Origin: Chrysophaeum taylorii
Taxonomy: Eukaryota > Sar > Pelagophyceae > Pelagomonadales > Pelagomonadaceae
Length of the DNA stretch: 64,000 nucleotides
NCBI GenBank assembly: GCA_029834535.1
Contig: JAQMWT010000521.1
Location: forward strand, 1 to 64,000
Direction of reading: 5' to 3'
Part shown: piece by piece, positions 10,349 to 21,800 of the stretch
How positions within the stretch are numbered: the first letter of the stretch is position 1
Layout: each line of letters opens with the position of its first letter
The notes under the pieces: generated by a model
The model's input: the letters and a program-made list of their open reading frames with translations, nothing else
What the model was told of the DNA's origin: nothing
Databases searched by the model: none
Position numbers and translations under genes: made by a program

Positions 10349-12152
10349 AAGGGAGAGATTGGGAAATTAAAACACCTGGAAATCGTCTACGTAACATGCG
10401 TACAAGAGTATCATCAGACTCGACAACAACTTTGACATTGATGTTCAAGACTAAGTCACTATTAGCTTGTGACAGAAACGCAGGGGTTGATAAACCAGAG
10501 CACAGTAACATGGCAGGTTGTTTACGGGACTTGCCATGTTCAACAGATAAGAACACTGGTCGGGGATGTGATCATACCAATGGTGTCGTGTTGTTGCGCA
10601 CATAGTCAATGCGCTTGTGAAGGCTAAGTAGTAAAGGACGGAGCCAAGGACGTGAGGGTAATTTGGTCATAAGGTACGCGGAATAGTGACACAGGCCCCC
10701 GTTTTCGTTAATTCTTTTGATTGGAAACGCCAACGATCTTAATTGCGTGTTCCTGTCACGTGCAGGCGTGTAAGGCAGGCAAGGTGACGCTGGTAAATCA
10801 CGATCTACAAAATGGATGGGTACCTTGATATCTTTGTGTATGAGACTTGTGACGTGGGACAAACTTGGCTGATCGCTGCTATTAAGCGCAATTGTCAGCT
10901 TAGCCTTCTTCCACTCTGGAGCAGAGAGGACAAAAAGTTGACGTCCTTTCACTGGTTGTAAAAACAAGCGTAGTCAATTTTGACATAGCCTATGCCAGGG
11001 TGATCAGGTAATGGTGTGACCATGCTATTGGTTAGCATTATATGCGAGACCTGCGGTTGACCCGTAGCAGTTTGGACAACGGGAGCGATTTTAGGATCAA
11101 TAGGTACAACATGATTAGGAATCGCGAAGTCAAATGTTGTCATCAAGGATATTGATGCGCAACTATCTAGGTCGCGAAATTGACAATGAAAAGGGATGTT
11201 ATGATCCCTCATATACTTGGTTAAAAATGCATTCTCACTATGCACACTGGTAGAAGAAATGCTCGCCGCAAACAAACTTGATTGACTGATAAGCCTCGAC
11301 GTGAAAATTACTCTGGGGAAAGTGACAGGGACCACCGGGGGAGTCGGTTCCCCTTTGTCGATACCTTAACCGTTTTCGATGTCAAATGGCGAAAGGCCAT
11401 TGTTTGTGGCTTGAGTTGGAGAGAGGTTGTTTGACTGCACCGTAGCTTGAGCAGAGCTATGACGGCACATTGCTGCTGCCACGTGAGACGATAGTAGATT
11501 CAACTGTTCGGGTGTTAACTGGGCAATGGCTGCTTCCGAAAAGCTCACAGCCTCGATAGGAGTAGAAATGGCGTTTGTGGGACCATCAGAGCCAGCAGAC
11601 TTAGTAGGATTGGGTTCAGAAGCGGTAGGTTGCTCTGGCCCATAATTTTGCGTGGGCACTACGCACAATATTGTCGGCATAATTAAGCTGTTCGTTAAGG
11701 CGATGAATTTCTGTGCTATCGTCCGAAGCGCGGGTAGTGATAATGTCTGCAGAGTGCATTAATGTCTCAAACAGTTTGTTTATGTTCCCCTGTAATTGCG
11801 CTGTGGTGGCATTATGTGGAGCATGTCGAGAAAGTTCTCTAATTGATCCTCGAGGGTGTGCATAATTTGTTTAGTGCGATCGAGTAATTTCATATCAGAC
11901 CGGGCAGAGCGATCGAAAGTTCGCGTATACACGGGCTAGTCATTGGACTGACCAGGACCACGTAGTTTGGTATCATAGGAGTCACCAGGGCGGTAATAGC
12001 TTAGGTCATTGCGTGAGAAAGGTTGACTCGCGTCTTTAGCATTTCTAAGCCGTTTTGCGTTAAACTGGGGTTTGGAAGGTCCAGAGGCTGCGGCAGTGAG
12101 AGACGTGAACTCGTGAGCTGTATGGTCGAGTTCAGCGGCAGTAGTGTCCAGC

Positions 12153-12953
12153 GACATGTCGGTTGCCCCAATGCGCCCGGCACACCTGTACGGCGACCCA
12201 AAGTCGTTCGACGACACGAACCTCTCGGACATCGAGCTCGGGCGCGGCCGCTTCATACCGGTCGTCGACCAGTTTAAGTACCTCGGCTCGGTCCTCTCGC
12301 GCGACTGCCGCGACGACTCAGACGTCGACGCGCGGATCAAGAAGGCGTCTCAGGCCTTCGGTGCCTTGCGGGACTGCATCTTCGCCTCGAAGTCCGTCTC
12401 TGCTCGCGCCAAGCGCCTCGTCTATGTCTCGCTCGTCCTGGCCATCCTCCTTCACGGTGCGGAATCGTGGTGCCTCACCGAGGTCCTGTTCCGCCGGCTG
12501 CGGTGTTTCCACGCGCAGTGCGCCCGCGTCATGTGTCGTGTGACCCGGAAACACACCTGGTCCCACCACATCTCAACGGAGATCCTGCTGCGGCGCCTCG
12601 GCCTCGAGTCCATCGACGTCTACGTCACGCGCCGCCAGCTCCGCTGGGCCGGTCACGTCGCCCGCATGCCCTTCTCCCGACTCCCTCGCAAGATGCTCTC
12701 GTCTTGGGTCCGCTCCAAGCGCCCACCGGGGGCTCCGCAGATGACGTACGGGAGGTCGCTCGCCAAGGCACTCCGGAAATGCGACATCCCCTTCAACTCG
12801 TGGCACGACCTCGCACAAGACCGCGCGCAGTGGCGGTCCGCCATCCATGCACTTTCATCCCAAGCCTCTACCCCAACTGTGTGATTTTTGCTCTGTGATC
12901 CTGGACCGGCTACTGCCGGCCCAGCCTGGCTCCCATGCCCGGGAGAGGTCCGA

Positions 12954-12995
<42 letters not shown>
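12153..12995 (+). mobile_element. 5'-truncated LINE with RT C-terminus and TTAG tail
   Basis: A plus-strand insertion in Copia-A copy 3, flanked by the target duplication AGTGTCCAGC (12,143-12,152 and 12,994-13,003). It carries about 243 codons of the C-terminal part of a non-LTR retrotransposon ORF2. Visible signatures are DQFKYLGSVLSRD, the 'LLHGAESW' region and RQLRWAGHVARMP, typical of the post-RT segment in many LINE clades. The frame ends at TGA (12,882-12,884), followed by a short 3' UTR and (TTAG)10. The catalytic RT and endonuclease are missing, as expected for 5' truncation. An older scrap of the same family lies at 39,889-40,119. Confidence 0.9.
12956..12995 (+). repeat. (TTAG)10 retrotransposon tail
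   Basis: Exactly ten TTAG units terminating the LINE. The same tetranucleotide ends the short retroposons at 2,886-3,249 and 48,867-49,126, and in complement (with TAAG variants) the one at 52,039-52,301. This marks a 3'-end repeat recognised by the LINE machinery rather than an independent microsatellite. Confidence 0.9.
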
Positions 12996-12996
<1 letters not shown>

Positions 12997-13440
12997 GTCC
13001 AGCAGCTGGTTTAATAGAATCTTTGGCTTTTGATGCGTTGACAGACCCTCTACATAAGGTATCCAAGAGACAGGAGCCTCTTGGCGTCTTTGGTCTTCGG
13101 CATTGTTAGCAGCGGAGTTGAAAAGGTCCAAGGCGAATTCCAAATATGGGAAGAGTCGGATGGATTACACCAGTTGTCTGACCCAGGTTGAGCTCTTGGA
13201 GATGAGCGTGTCTCATAAATAACGCACCATTCGACCCAGCCTCTGTCGTACCTGTTATTGCTGGTACTATTGGCGAAGTGTTTGTAGATTTATTCATAGA
13301 TTTTTCGACCGAGCGTGGATTCGTCGAATTGAAGATTAGTTTCTTCGGGATTGAGTTGATAAGAAAGATGCCTGAAAGACTGCACACATTCAATAAAGAC
13401 ATTTACATGCCAGCTAGGATTATAAACGACAGCGATAAAT

Positions 13441-14790
13441 TGCTGTTTTAAGCACGCGACATCGTTAGACGAAACAGTTTAATAGAACTTAAATGCGAGT
13501 GTAGCTAAATAGCTATGGTGTAGCTATGTACAACCCATGTTAAGCACATATACAAGCGTGTTGCACGGCGAGGCTAGACTGGCGCGGTAACAGTCCAACA
13601 TCCATCAGTTACGTGCATGCAACACATGATTATTCAGGTCCCGCTGGGCCCATAGCCTGCTGAGTATTCCTCGAGGCAGTGGTATAAAGTCACTGAAGAA
13701 CCATCCCGTCTCACCGTGTGAGTCTGGCAGAGGTTAAGTTCAGGTAACGGGTTAGTTCCCCTAGCCTCAGCACACGACTGACGACACATAGAACGACACC
13801 TAACTTAACATGTAATTCTACGTATCTACGGGACGCGCTAATCCATGATGAAGAGCGCACAAATCAGAGGACTATTTGTTTGTGTGAAAAGGGAAGGGGG
13901 AGGGTAAGGGAGAGATTGCGTTCTCAACGGACGGAACAGGGGTAAGTGACTGCAGATTTTTCTGCAATATCACTTTCAATTCCACCACTCTTGCAAACCG
14001 CTATTTTCATGAGCATTTTACTTCAGCCTCTTAATCTTCTTCTGCATTATATGTTCTTCTTCTGCATTCTATTTGTAGTCTTTTCTCCTTTCTTCTTCGT
14101 TTTTACTCCGCTCTCTTCTTTCGCACTTTCCTTTCTCACCTGTTTTTACCTGCTACCTCGCCCTCTCTATTTCACTCGTGCAATTTGCACATCTTCTCCC
14201 ACACACCTCGCTTCAAACTCAACTCCTCTCCTTGTCTTTGAAAAGACTATTGTTTTGTTTGATCCAGATTTCGCTCCATCCCGAGTTCAATCTGTGAGGG
14301 CGTAGAGATAGAAAATTTCCATCTAGGGTTTTTATTCATTCTTCCACACACCGAAAACCGACAAGTCGCCGTGTCGATCACCGCGCTGCTCTTTGTGTCG
14401 TTAGAGAAGGACGTTAGGAGTAGCACTACCGCTGCCATTCTCTACACACGGAGGCACAGTGATTTTTACTGCTCTCTAGCAGCCTTCGCACTGGTAGCGA
14501 GGTACAGAGCTACTGCCAGATAAAACACTGGACTCTGGACCTTACGGCACGCAAGGGTGGCACTATCCAAAGTCGCAAGGAGAACTAGACGATTTTCTTG
14601 TCTTGTTGTTTAACACGAAAGCGGAAGGAAGGGAGAGAGGGTAAAGATTATAAGGGAAAGTCGTGAATAGGACTCGGAGAGAAAACCCTCATAAGAAGTG
14701 AAGTAAGGGGCGGTCCAGTGAACCAGATGCGGGGTAGTGGAGTATGAGAGAGTCATATACGAGATGGGTGTAGCTCTCTGGACAGCAGTT
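13441..14790. mobile_element. LTR-like non-coding remnant related to 9,050-9,425
   Basis: Non-coding stretch sharing scattered blocks with 9,050-9,425, including CTGGGCCCA, ACCTTACGGCACGCA and CGGAGAGAAAACCCTCAT. It is probably LTR or terminal sequence of a Copia-A element. It is interrupted by the TAGAGA-type LTR at 14,303-14,444. No protein-coding frame here is convincing, and the hydrophobic frame at 13,946-14,305 is pyrimidine-rich noise. Edges are approximate. Confidence 0.4.
14303..14444 (+). repeat. Shortened LTR of the TAGAGA...TCTCTA family
   Basis: Begins TAGAGATAGAAAATTT and ends ATTCTCTA, as do the Copia-B LTRs. It is preceded, as in Copia-B, by GTTTGATCCAGATTTCGCTC and then CTGTGAGGGCG, the internal 3' end with its purine-rich tract. 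It therefore looks like the 3' terminus of a related element whose body is missing. At 142 bp it is shorter than the 197-bp Copia-B LTRs. Confidence 0.65.
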
Positions 14791-15380
14791 TATCGTTGGT
14801 TATCGGACCATTCTGCCCTATCAACCGCAGAGCAAACACACGGAGGTTATGAACCGATTTAGAAGGCATTTCTACGCGCCGCTATCGACGAACAAAAACA
14901 GGCGAGTTGGTCAGTAAGCTCACCGCATTATTCGAGAGCGGGATCCTCGTCGCCCTTGAGGTTGAGGAGGACGACTTCATCTCAAGTAGGGGGCTCCTGT
15001 GGAGGTAACGCCGTTTCCCCACAAGCTCCCTATATGGTGGAGTATCTTGCCTTGAACTTGGAGATATCACACAAAATCCCCGGTTGCTTTTTTACGAGTC
15101 TCATCTACGCGAGACTCCTGTTTGTCTGCATATCCTAGCATATCTTGCTTTGATTTCCGAGAATCCCTTTTCCACTGCTTATCCTCTCTGTGGCAGGAGA
15201 AACGGCCCCGACCTGCTCAGGGGTGTTTCGCCGACACACCGATGACCTCTAGACTCGAGGCCGGCGTGCTCGGCTAGGGGCCGGCCGTTCGTCGCCACAC
15301 ACAACTCGCTCGCCAAACCTCTCAACTCGAAAGCTGGGAGTTTGTTTACGATAAAGCTACTCTTGGTGAAGAAAAGGGGG
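14791..15380. other. Intergenic, no gene seen
   Basis: About 590 bp between the transposon block and the kinase promoter. Short frames on both strands lack codon structure or recognisable motifs. It may include distal promoter sequence of the kinase gene. Confidence 0.5.
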
Positions 15381-15685
15381 TGACGTAATGTCACGGAAAT
15401 AAAGTGACGTCGCCAATACATTGACGTCAGAGGAAAGGAGGTAGGGTAAGCCCTAAGAATCAGAAGTTTCCGCCACACCCTCATTGTAATTCGAGAACCA
15501 ACCTCAAGATGGCGTGCGTGTGCGCCCGGGTTGGCATGTAGTGGGAGCATCCGTGAGCTCGGTCGTTTTTGAAGGTTTCCTTGCGACCGCCAGTCGAGTT
15601 ACAGGAGAGTGATTGAACGAAAAACGAGACTACAAAGAGCTGCATCTCTAGCCATTTCCGTGACGTGTGTCTAAACCCTTATATA
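15381..15685 (+). promoter_or_regulatory. Putative kinase-gene promoter: TGACGT cluster, CCAAT, TATA
   Basis: TGACGTAA (15,381-15,388), TGACGTCG (15,405-15,412) and the perfect palindrome TGACGTCA (15,422-15,429) fall within 50 bp. A CCAAT (15,413-15,417) lies among them, and a fourth TGACGT sits at 15,661. A TATATA at 15,680-15,685 is 30-35 bp before the first ATG (15,715). TGACGT(CA) is the classic bZIP/CREB-type site. That such factors act here is inference. A telomere-like AGGGTTTAGG follows the TATA. Confidence 0.5.
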
Positions 15686-15850
15686 TGAGAAGGGTTTAGG
15701 TTTATTTTTGCGTGATGTTATGGTCTTACCCCACGCTTGAAGCTCGAGGCCGTAGTGAGGAACCGATAGTGCGCTACGGCGGATTTGGAAGTCCCGTGGT
15801 CGAACTCAAGCCAGGCCGCATCGAGGGATCATCCGCTTGGTTTCACGCGC

Positions 15851-18800
15851 ATGAGACGGGATCGGAAGCCGACTGTTTCGTGGTTCTTGGGGAGAAAGCA
15901 AAGCCCGCCTGTTGCCGACCGCCCTGCAAAGGGTGAGGGTGTGGATACGAAAGTTGAGGAGGCGAATGATTTGGGTTCTGGGAGTCGTGAGCGAACGCAA
16001 GACATGGTGGGGAAGACGGACGAAGAGAAGGTGCCGCAAGAGGGCACGCCAGAAGGAAAGGATGTCGAAGAAGATTCTGCGACACCAGGGTCGGGGTTCG
16101 ATTCTCGAGTGCAGGCGGCAAAGTTGGCACTAGCGGCAGTCTTGACGGGCCTCGGCGAAATGGCCAAGGGCGCGGCTGGGTCGATCCCTGTCGTGGGGAA
16201 AGGAATCGTGAGCAACGTGGAGCGCTTCTGTGATGCCTACGAGGCCACCAATAAACTTGTCGAAGAGTTCGACATCGAATGGGTGCGCAAAGCTGGAGAA
16301 GAGCTCGAGGCGATGCACTACTTGCGCGACTACATCCCCGATGTATCGACTGATTCGCTGGACATTTACCTCGGTAAGCGGCTCACCAACTTTGTTTCGG
16401 CGCTCAAAGATTTGCTCGAGTTGGTAAACTACGTGCTTCCAGAAGAAGATTCAGACGAGACAACGAAAACGCTGTTGGAAAAATGGAGTGCCGAGATGAA
16501 AGAACGCGGGAAAGTGTGGCTTTGGAAAAACGAGCTAGAGGAGCTTAGTAAACGTCTCGCCGTTGCTCGCGTTGAGTTGTCTGATGCGATGATCACGTAC
16601 AACGTCAGGGGCGGCAAGAACGATCGTAGCGGCGACGATGGTGAGGCTACGGCAGTCGTCTTGGGCACTGGTCTTTGCGCGATCGTATGTGCGTCGGAGG
16701 AACTGCCACGTCGGGACACTGTTGTCCAACACGCTTTCGCATTGGAAGTTGAAGCTTTGAGATCTGCGCTCCGTGCGAACGTTATTTTTGGTGCGGCTGC
16801 GAACCTCATGAGTGTTTTTCGCAAACCCAAGGAGTTGTTGGTTCTGGTTGGTTCCCCTTCATCCGCCTACCCAGATTCCAAGCGGCTCCGAGTAGTCAAC
16901 AACGGGGTTGTTGAAGAATCGGATAATGTTGTCCATGATTGTGTTGTCCGTTCGCTTATAAAGCTCGCGACGAATGACGAAAATCTACAAGTTGTGATGG
17001 TCAACTCAGACGACAGCCGCCAACTCAAGGAGAAACTTTTGCATTACCCTCGGGCTGTTGGTGACCTTAAGGTGATTGTGTGGCATGGCAAGGTGGATCC
17101 GATGTTGGTCGCTGACTTTACCAAAGGCTTCCTGCGATCTCGTGAGGAGTCTCTGGACGAAGCGTGGTACTCGACTTCGTGGTGGTCGCGGTGGTGGTAT
17201 TGGACAACGAACTCCTTGAAATGGAACGTGGGCCTCGCGTTCGCAGACGGCTTAAGATATATGGGGATAGACGTGGATGCTGAACATAATCCAGCAGAGT
17301 TCGAAACCACAGGGCAAACTGGATACGTGAACAACATCCTTGTTAATTGTAGTGTTCCAAAAAAGTTCAGAGTAGTATTCCCTCGTAAGTGCCGCCATGC
17401 CGAGGAGTGTGTCAAGAAACTGAAAGAAACAATACAAGAGATAGGAAGCTCGTGGCCTCATGTGAACGAAGTTTCGTTCGATGACCAGGTGTGCTTTGAA
17501 TTGCACTTCGGAGGTGAAATTTTAGATAACGAAGATATCCATAAGACAATCGCGGCTGTGTGCGCGCGAGTAAAGAAATCTTTATCAAAACTGTCTCATC
17601 GACGAGTGAGTTGTACAGTGGGTCCCATTCGACCCGGCTCCATCATTTGTTCGTGTCATGTTGAAGGGACCGACATACTCGAAAGTTTGTGCGACAACAG
17701 TTATGACGATTTGTTGGGTGAGACCGAGATGTTCTTTGATGTTGAAGCAACTGCGTATGTGATGCACATGTCGACTCTCGAAAAAATAAGATGCAACGTC
17801 GAATTTGCTTGCTCTGTGAGAGACGGGCTCCTTGAGCAAGTCGACCTTCTCGACAAAGACGACGAAGTCAGACTCTTCCTCGAGAGGGCGTGGTGGCTCT
17901 TCGATCCTCGAATTCCCTTGACTTTCGGGAATATCCACGGGCTTGCTCGAGCGCGGCGACGCGTGCGTGAATTCTCAGCGCTTCTAGAGTCTCGTGATGC
18001 TTCCCTCATCAAGACGATTGATGATGATTCTGCGTTTGCCGATTTCACTTTAGCCATCGTCGACGAGTACAACTCGTTGGTGTCACCATACCACGTGTAT
18101 AGCGAAGACCGTCAGCGCAGTCTAGGCGACCTTGTTGATTCTCTGAAAAATCATTACGAGCGCGGCAATCTCCGTGAATTTTCATTGGAGCGTTTCATGT
18201 GCCAATTTCCGTCTCTGGACCAAAGCAAGCTGCCGGCCTCGGATCACGCCGACGACGCTGACGCCTGCTTCGCCGATCTCAAGCGTCACCTCGATTTGCC
18301 CAATGCTCAAGAAACGATTCCGCTGGACAAGCTGTTCGAAGAGGCCTTCAACGCGTGCTTCAATGTGCATCCTAGATCGCTCAGTTCTGAAGCTCGCTCG
18401 GCCTTCTTCAACGCCCTCGATCGGAACCAGAACGGGCGCATATCTTTGGTCGAGTGGCGGCTGTTTTACCAGGAGTGGCGGGAGTCCGGCAACTCGATGG
18501 CCGACTACGCTGTCTTGCTCTTACCTCCGGGAACGCCGACCAGTTCTGAGAGTATGGCGCAGACCGCGGCGATCGTTTCTGAGAATATGGCGCAGACCGC
18601 GGCGAGTAGTTCTGAGACTGCGGCGAGCATCATCGACGTCGTCAAAAAGGCGTACGATACCGCATTGGAGGTCAAGGCTAACAAGCGGCGTTGCCGCCGG
18701 CTCGGGGAGCGTCTGCACGCGCTTATCGGCCCTCTCGGGAATTTGCAAGATGACGCGAGAGCGACGGACAAGGAGATTGCGCTCGAACAGATGCTCGTGG

Positions 18801-21800
18801 TCGTTCGCGAGGCTGAGAGCCTCATCGAGAAATATCAGCAAGCCAAGTGGTACGAGCGTACGGTCGGCGCCGCGTGCGAAACTCTTAAGGGTGACTTTGA
18901 GGACATCAACGAGCGGCTCCGGGTGTGCGTCGAGGCGCCCCAGTTCGGGATAATCACCGAGACGATGTTCGCTGTGAGCGATGACCGCGACGACGAGCTG
19001 AAAGATCTCTTCGAGATTCACGCCACCCTGGAAGCCATGTTGGCCGTGCAAGGTCGTCCGCCTCAAGACGTCGCGGCGATGGAGGACGAGCTGAGCGCGG
19101 TAGACGCGAGGCTGCAGCAACTCGGCGAGAACATCAGCGAGAAACTTTGCCGGTTGGGCGCGGACGAGGAGGGCCGAGCCGACATCATAGCTGCTGTCAA
19201 GGAAGGCTTAGCCGACATCAAGGAGGGCCAAGCCGACATGATCGCGAGGCTGGAGGCGATTGAGGCGCATATCGGAAGATTTCGTGGTCGTCGTCGCGGC
19301 GTCGAGGCTGGAGACGCGCGGTCACATAGGGAACAACAACATACTCTGCGCGAAATCAAGCGGAGAGAGCTCATCGAGACTGACGTCATCCTTGGGAAGG
19401 GGACGTTTGGCGTTGTCCGCGCCGCGACCTGGGGCGCGTGCCATGTCGCGCTGAAGCACCTTGACATTTTGAAGTCAGATTTCGCCGCTAGCGCGCTCGA
19501 AGACCTGAAAGAAGAAGCGATACTGCACCAGTCCCTCAGCCATCCGAACATTCTCGCGTTTTACGGCTTCTGTCCGGGGAATGTCTCTTTGGTCATCGAA
19601 CGCTCGTTCGGTGGAAATCTCGCCGCGAGGCTTTACGCCAAACCGACGAGGCCTCTCTCGTCGGCTCTCGTGCTGGCGTACTTGAGCGACGTCCTCGAGG
19701 GTTTGGCCTATTTGCACAACTTAGGCGTGTTCCACCGCGACCTCAAGTCACGGAAACTTTTTATCTGCGTCGGAGGCGTGGTCAAGCTCGCCGACTTTGG
19801 CTTAGCCAAAGTTAGGGAAGCGACGAGCACGTGGAGAATTGCGACGGGCCAAACCCGGAGCTCGCCGGGCAAAGGTCCCGGGACCTATGAATGGATGGCT
19901 CCAGAGTAAGTTATTTTGCATGCGGCCTCAGTGACTGCACGCGCAGACTCCTCGACGGCAGCAAGAATCCTCCGTGGAGGGAAGCCGATGTCTACGCGCT
20001 CGGCGTGGTGTGCTACGAGCTGTGTACTTGCTCGCCTCCATGGGCTGACAAGATAGACGCGCAGATTATTGCGGCGGTCGTCAGTCGAAAACAACGTCCC
20101 GAAATCCCGGCGTCCGCGCGTGCCGCGAATCCCGTCGTCGTCGAGCTCTTGGAAAAATTTTGGGCTCACGACCCGAACGCGCGCCCCGTGCTCGCCGACG
20201 GATGGGTGCAACGACGAGTCGCATCGGCCCTCGAAGCGCTCGGTGGCGACCCGCGAAAGTTCCATGCGGTCCTTGAAGCGTGTTCCCCGGAGTCGAAAGC
20301 AGACACACAAATGGATTCCGACGTGTTAGGTGATGAGACTCCAGGGCTAGGAAAAGGCTCGACCACCCTAGCTTTTGGTTGGAAGGCAGTCTCGACCATC
20401 CTAGCTGTTGGTCGGAAGGCAGTTTCTGCCTCCTTTTTCGGTGGAGAGTCAATTGACGTTGTGGTGTCAAATTTGGGCCATGAAAAGGACGATGGTGCCC
20501 GAACGCTTGCCGCCGAGCAGATTGCGCTTTTGTGCCAAAAAGATATCTCCAATGCGGGCGTGTTGCGGGAGTTGGGCGCAATTCCGCTGCTCATCGAGCT
20601 TGGAATGTCGGGGAGTGATTGGGCAAAACGGCAGGTCGCGCGTGCGTTGATGGAACTCGCGAGCAACGACGAAAACCAAATCGCGATCGCGAAGGCGGGC
20701 GCGATTCCGGTGCTCGTCGAACTCGCAAAGGACGGAACCGACGGGGCCAAAGAGGGGGCGGCGGGGGCGTTATGGAATCTCGCCTTCAACAACGACGAAA
20801 ACAAAATCGCGATCGCGAAGGCGGGCGCGATTCCGGTGCTCACCAAACTCGCGAAGGACGGTACCGACGGGGCAAAAAAGCAGGCGGCGGGGGCGTTGGG
20901 GAATCTCGCCTTCAACAACGCCGAAAACCAAATCGCGATCGCGAAGGCGGGCGCGATTCCGGTGCTCACCAAACTCGCGAAGGACGGTACCGACGGGGCA
21001 AAAAAGCAGGCGGCGGGGGCGTTGGGGAATCTCGCCTTCAACAACGACGAAAACAAAATCGCGATCGCGAAGGCGGGCGCGATTCCGGTGCTCACCGAAC
21101 TCGCGAAGGACGGTACCGACGGGGCCAAAGAGGGGGCGGTGGGAGCGTTGTGGAATCTCGCCGTCAACGGCGAAAACCAAATCGCGATCGCGAAGGCGGG
21201 CGCGATTCCGGTGCTCACCGAACTCGCGAAGGACGGTACCGACGGGGCAAAAAAGCAGGCGGCGGGGGCGTTGGGGAATCTCGCCTTCAACAACGACGAA
21301 AACAAAATCGCGATCGCGAAGGCGGGCGCGATTCCGGTGCTCACCAAACTCGCGAAGGACGGAACCGACGGGGCCAAAGAGGGGGCGGCGGGGGCGTTAC
21401 GGAATCTCGCTTCGAATGACGAAAACAAAATCGCGATCGCGAAGGCGGGCGCGATTCCGGTGCTCGTCGAACTCGCGAAGGACGGAACCGACGGGGCCAA
21501 AGAGCGGGCGGCGGGAGCGTTGGGGAATCTCGCCTTCAACAACGACGAAAACCAAATCGCGATCGCGAAGGCGGGCGCGATTCCGGTGCTCGTCGAACTC
21601 GCGAAGGACGGAACCGACGGGGCCAAAGAGGGGGCGGCGGGGGCTTTATGGAATCTCGCCTTCAACAACGACGAAAACCAAATCGCGATCGCGAAGGCGG
21701 GCGCGATTCCGGTGCTCACCAAACTCGCGAAGGACGGAACCGACGGGGCAAAAAAGCAGGCGGCGGCGGCGTTGGGGAATCTCGCCGTCAACGACGAAAA

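Larger units (their letters stand above)
9331..13440 (-). mobile_element. Copia-A copy 3, decayed, twice interrupted
   Basis: Minus-strand Copia-A remnant. Pieces in order are gag (13,402-13,106 and about 12,140-11,936), acidic gag spacer (11,680-11,366), protease with LDSCAS (11,335-10,949), following pol (10,967-10,572), then the start of the segment homologous to 4,813 in copy 1 (9,480-9,337, with ITEDERHK). A LINE is inserted at 12,153-12,995 and a TIR element at 9,489-10,348. Stops and frame changes show it is dead. Integrase and RT are absent. Confidence 0.75.

Noticed and set aside
12956-12995. TTAG array as a telomere-like repeat
   Set aside because: It is the tail of a LINE, flanked by target duplications, and the same tail terminates the SINE-like copies.
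13946-14305. 119-codon hydrophobic ORF that looks like a membrane protein
   Set aside because: Pyrimidine-rich non-coding DNA gives Phe/Leu/Ser runs. The 3' part overlaps known retroelement terminal sequence.
15715-15936. 74-codon ORF just after the TATA box, overlapping the start of the kinase frame
   Set aside because: Could be a first exon or upstream ORF, but no splice pair restoring the kinase frame was found, so it is not annotated as a separate gene.
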